From positions 1,798,001 through 1,862,000 of the forward strand of contig NZ_CP178732.1 of the NCBI RefSeq assembly GCF_047324175.1: 64,000 nucleotides of DNA, read 5' to 3'. Position numbers and translations under genes: made by a program. Origin of the DNA: Acerihabitans sp015654925 (GTDB lineage: Bacteria > Pseudomonadota > Gammaproteobacteria > Enterobacterales > Enterobacteriaceae). Shown here in pieces: positions 59,961-64,000 of the stretch (the first letter of the stretch is position 1; each line of letters begins with the position of its first letter). The notes under the pieces are model-generated. The model was not told the DNA's origin, ran no database searches, and saw only the letters and a program-made list of their open reading frames with translations.

Positions 59961-60836
59961 TCATGTCCGATGCGCCGACACCAGCAGTTCCACCATGGTT
60001 TCGGCCGCGCGGGAAAGCGGGTAGGCGGCATGGGTCACGGCATAATGCTTCATCTCCCAGGAAGGCGTGCCCGGGATTTCTTCCAGGGGCAGTACCGGGC
60101 GCAACAGCGCGGCGTAATGCTCCGGCAAAATGCCGATATATTGCCCGGTGGCGATCAGCATGGCGACCGCCTCGATGCCGGTCGCTTCGGGGCCCTGGGC
60201 ATAGCCCAGCACCGAGATGCTTTCCGCCACGAACGCCTGCTGCTGGCGAAATACCACCGGCCGGTTTTCGCCGTTTTGCCGCCGGTTGACGGCGTACACG
60301 CGATGGGTTTCGCTATAGAGTTCAATATAACGTAAAGATATGACCTTTTGATGCTCCATTATCCCTTTTACGGCAATATCCAGCTTGCGATCGATTAATG
60401 CCTGAATAAGTTGTTGCGCATTTAACGTGTGCAAAGACAAATTCACCAGCGGCGCCAGGCGATTTAATTCTTTAAGGGCTATATGTATAGCGGTGGCGGT
60501 GTTGCCAATTATATTATCAGTAAAACCTATGGATAAGGGGCCGGAAATAATTCCCCGGCTGGCATCAATGGCGGGAAAAATCCGGTCAAGGGCGTTCAGC
60601 GCTTCCTGGGCATAAATTAATGCCGCTTTCCCGGCGGCGGTAAGTTCAAACCCCCGCGGCCCGCGGGTGCATAATTGCGCGCCCAGGCTTTCTTCCACCG
60701 ATTTGATTTGGCGGCTGATGGTGGCTTTGGTCATATTAAGCTTACTTTCCGCAGCGGAAAAACCACCTGACATGGCAACCACACAGAATATTCGTAATGC
60801 TCTCAGATCCCGCTCATTTAGCATCCGATTTTTCAT
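59961..60836 (-). CDS. LysR-family transcriptional regulator
   Basis: A LysR-type regulator of about 291 aa: N-terminal HTH (LRALRIFCVVAMSGGFSAAESKLNMTKATISRQIKSVEESLG region) and an effector domain starting around residue 90 (GPLSIGFTDNIIGN). CGGAAATGACAACC precedes the ATG at 60836; Met codons at 60845 and 60824 are alternatives. It is divergent from the ureohydrolase gene across about 106 bp, so it probably activates the ureohydrolase and amino-acid transporter genes in response to the substrate. Confidence 0.9.
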   Translation of the reverse strand: MKNRMLNERDLRALRIFCVVAMSGGFSAAESKLNMTKATISRQIKSVEESLGAQLCTRGPRGFELTAAGKAALIYAQEALNALDRIFPAIDASRGIISGPLSIGFTDNIIGNTATAIHIALKELNRLAPLVNLSLHTLNAQQLIQALIDRKLDIAVKGIMEHQKVISLRYIELYSETHRVYAVNRRQNGENRPVVFRQQQAFVAESISVLGYAQGPEATGIEAVAMLIATGQYIGILPEHYAALLRPVLPLEEIPGTPSWEMKHYAVTHAAYPLSRAAETMVELLVSAHRT

Positions 60837-60942
60837 GGTTGTCATTTCCGATACTATGATTGCAAATAATGTCTATTTTCCACCGGATATTCTCTGTATA
60901 CAATCGCGGCAACATCTTTTTTGCCAATGCAGGAAATAATAT

Positions 60943-61908
60943 ATGTCAGATGCGCTTACCATTGCCCCGCAGACCAATCATAAATCATTGCTATTTTCCG
61001 ATCTGGCGCTCGACCTGGATAATTTACAGGCCCATTTCGCGGTATTGGGAATGCCGTATGGCGCCGCCTATACGCCGCAGGATTATAATAACGACCAAAC
61101 CCGGGCGCCGACCGCTATTCGCCAGGCATCCGATCGGGTGATCCGCAGCCCGGAACGCTACGACTTTGATATTGACGGTCCGCTGCTGCAAGGCCGGGAC
61201 GATATCCGTTTTGTCGATTGCGGGGATATTCCAGCCGATCTCAACGACCCGCGCGGCCACTTTGTCCGTGCGGAACAGGCCACCCGCAAGATCCTCGCGG
61301 CGGGCGCCATCCCGATCGTGCTGGGCGGCGATCACGGCATTACCAATCCCATCCTGCGCGCGTTTGACGAGCAGGGGCCGATAACCATTATTCATCTGGA
61401 TGCCCATCTGGATTGGCGCGATGAGGTTAACGGCGTAAAAGACGGACTGTCGAGCCCGATGCGCCGCGCCTCCGAATTGCCTTACGTGAAAGATATTATC
61501 CAGATTGGCATGCGCGCATCGGGCAGCGCGCGCCAGGAGGAGGCGGATTATGCCCGCGCCTGGGGCGCCAAAATTTTTACCGCCTATGAATTGCACGATA
61601 TCGGGATGGACGCCGTGCTGGCGCAGATCCCCGACGGCGGCCGCTATTATCTCTCCATCGACGCCGATGGCCTGGACCCCACCTGCATGCCCGCCGTGGC
61701 CGGTCCGGCGCCGGGCGGCGTGACCTTCGTCCAGGCGCGGAAATTGATCCACGGCTTGGTAAAAAAAGGCCGGGTTATCGGTATGGATTTCGTTGAAATT
61801 CAACCGTCAAAAGACGTTCACCAGCTTTCCTGCACCATCGCGGGACGCCTGATCCTGAATTTTATCGGCGCCGCCATCCGCGCCGGTTATTGTGATTCCG
61901 TACGCTAA
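60943..61908 (+). CDS. Arginase/agmatinase-family ureohydrolase
   Basis: A 321-aa binuclear-manganese hydrolase. Metal ligands: H131 (GGDHG), D153, H155 and D157 (DAHLD), D240 and D242 (SIDADGLDP). It hydrolyses a guanidino compound to urea and an amine. The segment after the metal motif, DWRDEVNGVKDGLSSPMRR, differs from agmatinase (DAHTDTY-type) and arginase, so the substrate may be another guanidino acid or amide. AGGAAATAATAT precedes the ATG. It is followed by a polar amino-acid ABC transporter, which probably imports its substrate. Confidence 0.9.
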   Translation: MSDALTIAPQTNHKSLLFSDLALDLDNLQAHFAVLGMPYGAAYTPQDYNNDQTRAPTAIRQASDRVIRSPERYDFDIDGPLLQGRDDIRFVDCGDIPADLNDPRGHFVRAEQATRKILAAGAIPIVLGGDHGITNPILRAFDEQGPITIIHLDAHLDWRDEVNGVKDGLSSPMRRASELPYVKDIIQIGMRASGSARQEEADYARAWGAKIFTAYELHDIGMDAVLAQIPDGGRYYLSIDADGLDPTCMPAVAGPAPGGVTFVQARKLIHGLVKKGRVIGMDFVEIQPSKDVHQLSCTIAGRLILNFIGAAIRAGYCDSVR

Positions 61909-61928
61909 CCGACCCCTGAGGGCAATTC

Positions 61929-62669
61929 ATGAATATCAAACGCATTTTATTGGCCGTACTCGCGCCGGCCGTTTTTTATGCCGGGGCCTGCCTGGCCGCA
62001 GAGCCGATTCGCGTGGCCATCGACCCGACCTTTCCGCCGATGGAATACATGCAAAATGGCCAGCGCGTCGGCTTTGATATCGATCTGGCCAATGCGTTGG
62101 CGGCAAAAATCGGTCGTACGATGAATTATACCGATATGGATTTCAAGGCCATGGTGCCGTCGGTGCTGGCCGGCCGCCAGGACATCGTCATGTCCGCCAT
62201 TTACATTACCGATGAACGCAAAAAGGTGGTGGATTTTACCGATCCCTATTTTTCCGCGGGTCTGGTGGTGATGGTGAAAAAGGGCAATGACAGTATAAAA
62301 ACCCCGGCGGACCTGGCGGGTAAACGTGTCGCGGTCCAGGTCGGCACCAAATCCGTCTCGGTATTGAGCGCTGCTTATCCGACGGCAAAACCGGTCGAGG
62401 TGGAAAAGAATGAAGAAATGTTCAATTCCCTTGAAACCGGGCGCGCCGATGCGGTGGTCACGGGCAAACCCGCCGCGCTGCTTTATGCCAAAACGCGCGG
62501 CACCGCTATTCTGTTGCCGGAACCTCTGACCCACGAAGAATATGGGATTGCCGTCAGCAAACGCGAGCCGGAAATTCGCGCGGCGCTGAATAAGGCCTTG
62601 CAGGAAATCAGGGCGGACGGTACCTATGATGCGCTGGTGCAAAAATGGTTTGGCGAGGCGGGAAAATAA
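61929..62669 (+). CDS. Polar amino-acid ABC transporter binding protein
   Basis: A 246-aa family-3 binding protein with a Sec signal (cleavage near CLAAEP, about residue 24). IRVAIDPTFPPMEYMQNGQRVGFDIDLANALAAKIG is the typical start, and the MVPSVLAGRQDIVMSAIYITDERKKVVDFTDPYFSAGL region forms the ligand cleft. D/E-rich cleft residues fit cationic or guanidino amino acids, consistent with the ureohydrolase upstream. GAGGG precedes the ATG. Confidence 0.92.
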   Translation: MNIKRILLAVLAPAVFYAGACLAAEPIRVAIDPTFPPMEYMQNGQRVGFDIDLANALAAKIGRTMNYTDMDFKAMVPSVLAGRQDIVMSAIYITDERKKVVDFTDPYFSAGLVVMVKKGNDSIKTPADLAGKRVAVQVGTKSVSVLSAAYPTAKPVEVEKNEEMFNSLETGRADAVVTGKPAALLYAKTRGTAILLPEPLTHEEYGIAVSKREPEIRAALNKALQEIRADGTYDALVQKWFGEAGK

Positions 62670-62684
62670 GGAGCATCGTGCAAT

Positions 62685-63356
62685 ATGGTCACCTTTGATT
62701 TCACGCCCGCGCTGGCGGGCTGGCGGGATTTGCTGGCAGGCGCGCTGGTGACCGTTGAGATAACGTTGTGCGCGATGCTGGTCAGCTGCCTGCTCGGCAC
62801 GCTGATTGGCCTGGCGCGGTCCAATCCGCAGCGGCGTCTGCCGTGGCTGGCCGGAAATATCTATGTGGTGTTTATCCGGGGTACGCCGCTGCTGGTGCAA
62901 CTGTTTATTTTGTATTTTGGCCTGCCTTATTTCGATATCGTCATCCCGGCTTTTGTCTGCGGCGTGATCGGCATGGGCTGCTATTCGGCGGCCTATGTTT
63001 CCGAGCTGGTGCGCGGCGCCATTATCTCCATCGATCGGGGGCAGACCGAAGCCGCCCGCTCAATGGGCATGTCCTCCGGCCAGGCCATGCGGTGGATTAT
63101 CCTGCCGCAGGCGCTGGTGAGGATGATTCCGCCGCTGGCGAATGAATTTATCGCCCTGACAAAAAATTCCGCGCTGGTGTCGCTGGTGACCATCCACGAT
63201 GTGATGCATGAAGGGCAGAAAATCATCAGCGTCTCTTATCGCTCCCTGGAGGTCTATATCGTTATTGCCCTTATTTATCTTGTGCTTACCGGCAGCACCA
63301 TGTATGCCCTGCGCAAGGTTGAACACAAGCTGCGGGCCGGGGGGATGGTAAATTGA
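62685..63356 (+). CDS. Polar amino-acid ABC transporter permease
   Basis: A 223-aa HisM/GlnP-type permease with about five membrane segments. VFIRGTPLLVQLFILYFGLPY and the EAA-like loop RGQTEAARSMGMSSGQAMRWIILPQALVRMIPPLANE are diagnostic. AAGGAG lies 11 bases upstream of the ATG. Its stop overlaps the TTG start of the ATPase gene. It probably works as a homodimer with the ATPase encoded next. Confidence 0.92.
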   Translation: MVTFDFTPALAGWRDLLAGALVTVEITLCAMLVSCLLGTLIGLARSNPQRRLPWLAGNIYVVFIRGTPLLVQLFILYFGLPYFDIVIPAFVCGVIGMGCYSAAYVSELVRGAIISIDRGQTEAARSMGMSSGQAMRWIILPQALVRMIPPLANEFIALTKNSALVSLVTIHDVMHEGQKIISVSYRSLEVYIVIALIYLVLTGSTMYALRKVEHKLRAGGMVN

Positions 63357-64000
63357 GCCAAGGCATTATCCAGGTCAAAAATCTTAAAAAATCATTTGGC
63401 GACCAGCTTATTTTGAAGGGAATCGATATTGAGGTTCACCGCGGCGAGGTGGTGGTGATTATCGGTCCCAGCGGGTCGGGCAAAAGCACTTTTTTACGCT
63501 GCTGCAACGGGCTTGAGCGCGCCCAGGGCGGTTCGATTCGCATCTGCGGGGAATGGCTGCTGCAAGAGGGGACGATGCTGGAAGAAGGGCGGCTGAACGG
63601 TTTACGCGTTCATGTGGGTATGGTCTTCCAGTCCTTCAATTTGTTTCCCCACCTGACCATTTTGCAAAACGTTGCCATCGGGCCGCACAAGATCCTTAGG
63701 CAACCCAAAACCCATGCCGAACAGATGGCGCGCAAACTGCTGCAAAAGGTCGGTCTGGCCGACAAGGCGCAAGCGATGCCCGCCAGCCTGTCGGGCGGAC
63801 AAAAACAGCGCGTCGCCATCGCCCGCGCGCTGGCGCTGCAACCCGAAGTGATGCTGTTCGACGAGCCGACCTCGGCGTTGGACCCGGAACTGGTGGGCGA
63901 AGTGCTGGCGGTGATGAAGCAATTGGCCGGCGAGGGCATGACCATGCTGGTGGTCACCCATGAGATGTCGTTCGCGCGCGAAATGGCGGATACGCTGATC
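63353..64000 (+). CDS. Polar amino-acid ABC transporter ATP-binding protein (partial)
   Basis: The first 216 codons of a GlnQ/HisP-type ATPase, cut by the window end. Visible motifs: Walker A GPSGSGKST, Q-loop VFQSFNLFPHLT, signature LSGGQKQR, Walker B VMLFDEPTSALDPE and H-loop VVTHEMSFAREMAD. Only the last 25-40 residues should be missing. The start is a TTG that overlaps the permease TGA (TTGA); no in-frame ATG lies near, and a GGGGGGAT stretch serves as ribosome binding site. Confidence 0.92.
   Translation, partial: MSQGIIQVKNLKKSFGDQLILKGIDIEVHRGEVVVIIGPSGSGKSTFLRCCNGLERAQGGSIRICGEWLLQEGTMLEEGRLNGLRVHVGMVFQSFNLFPHLTILQNVAIGPHKILRQPKTHAEQMARKLLQKVGLADKAQAMPASLSGGQKQRVAIARALALQPEVMLFDEPTSALDPELVGEVLAVMKQLAGEGMTMLVVTHEMSFAREMADTLI

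Overview
The window is a GC-rich stretch of a gamma-proteobacterial chromosome, most probably from the order Enterobacterales. The best evidence is a set of proteins that follow the E. coli families almost residue for residue: the L-rhamnonate operon (rhmR-rhmD-rhmT-rhmA), gudD and gudP for D-glucarate, and tauABC. Start sites mostly carry good Shine-Dalgarno sequences. A Sodalis-like or soft-rot (Pectobacteriaceae) relative with a free-living, plant- or wood-associated life would fit the catabolic content, but that is an inference. I see no rRNA, tRNA, transposase, integrase, phage gene or CRISPR array; the region looks like an accumulation of catabolic operons, each with its own regulator.

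Layout. 1-2290: AraC regulator (partial), a divergent SDR and an iron-type alcohol dehydrogenase. 2366-6346: ubiD-ubiX-DUF554 operon for non-oxidative aromatic acid decarboxylation (gallate-decarboxylase type) with a divergent LysR regulator. 6543-15390: organosulfonate island, with tauABC on + and a convergent six-gene operon on - (permease, two binding proteins, SsuD-type monooxygenase, ATPase, class III aminotransferase). 15612-18134: a small zinc MetE-like methyltransferase with an MHS permease. 18184-25748: glucarate and L-rhamnonate catabolism. 26020-30022: inositol-phosphatase-family enzyme, DeoR regulator and two glycosyltransferases. 30266-34109: fumarase-superfamily lyase and DASS anion transporter under a divergent GntR/UTRA regulator, with a striking 18-bp-phased operator array between them. 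34204-35256: beta-lactamase-fold hydrolase.

35291-41581: MHS permease, Ldh-family dehydrogenase, enolase-superfamily dehydratase, FAH-family hydrolase and a DHRS6-like SDR with a divergent IclR regulator. This enzyme set matches a non-phosphorylative deoxysugar-acid route ending in pyruvate plus lactate. 41600-44068: galactitol-type PTS (IIB, IIC, IIA) and a small HTH protein. 44465-44983: DUF1543. 45108-52641: amino-sugar module (BadF-type kinase, GntR, NagA, and a divergent sugar ABC transporter). 52672-59585: XRE-cupin regulator, nitrilase, NitT/TauT-type ABC transporter, a 70-aa AtzG-like protein, an AtzE-like amidase and an EamA exporter; this reads as uptake and stepwise hydrolysis of an unknown nitrile, amide or ureido compound. 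59961-64000: LysR regulator, arginase-family ureohydrolase and a polar amino-acid ABC transporter running off the window end.

The operons share a logic: an importer, one or two chemically decisive enzymes and a local regulator. The most interesting non-coding features are the four-site GntR operator array (33249-33312), the perfect 18-bp palindrome before the gat genes (44133-44150), and perfect 12-bp hairpins directly after the binding-protein gene in two unrelated ABC operons.
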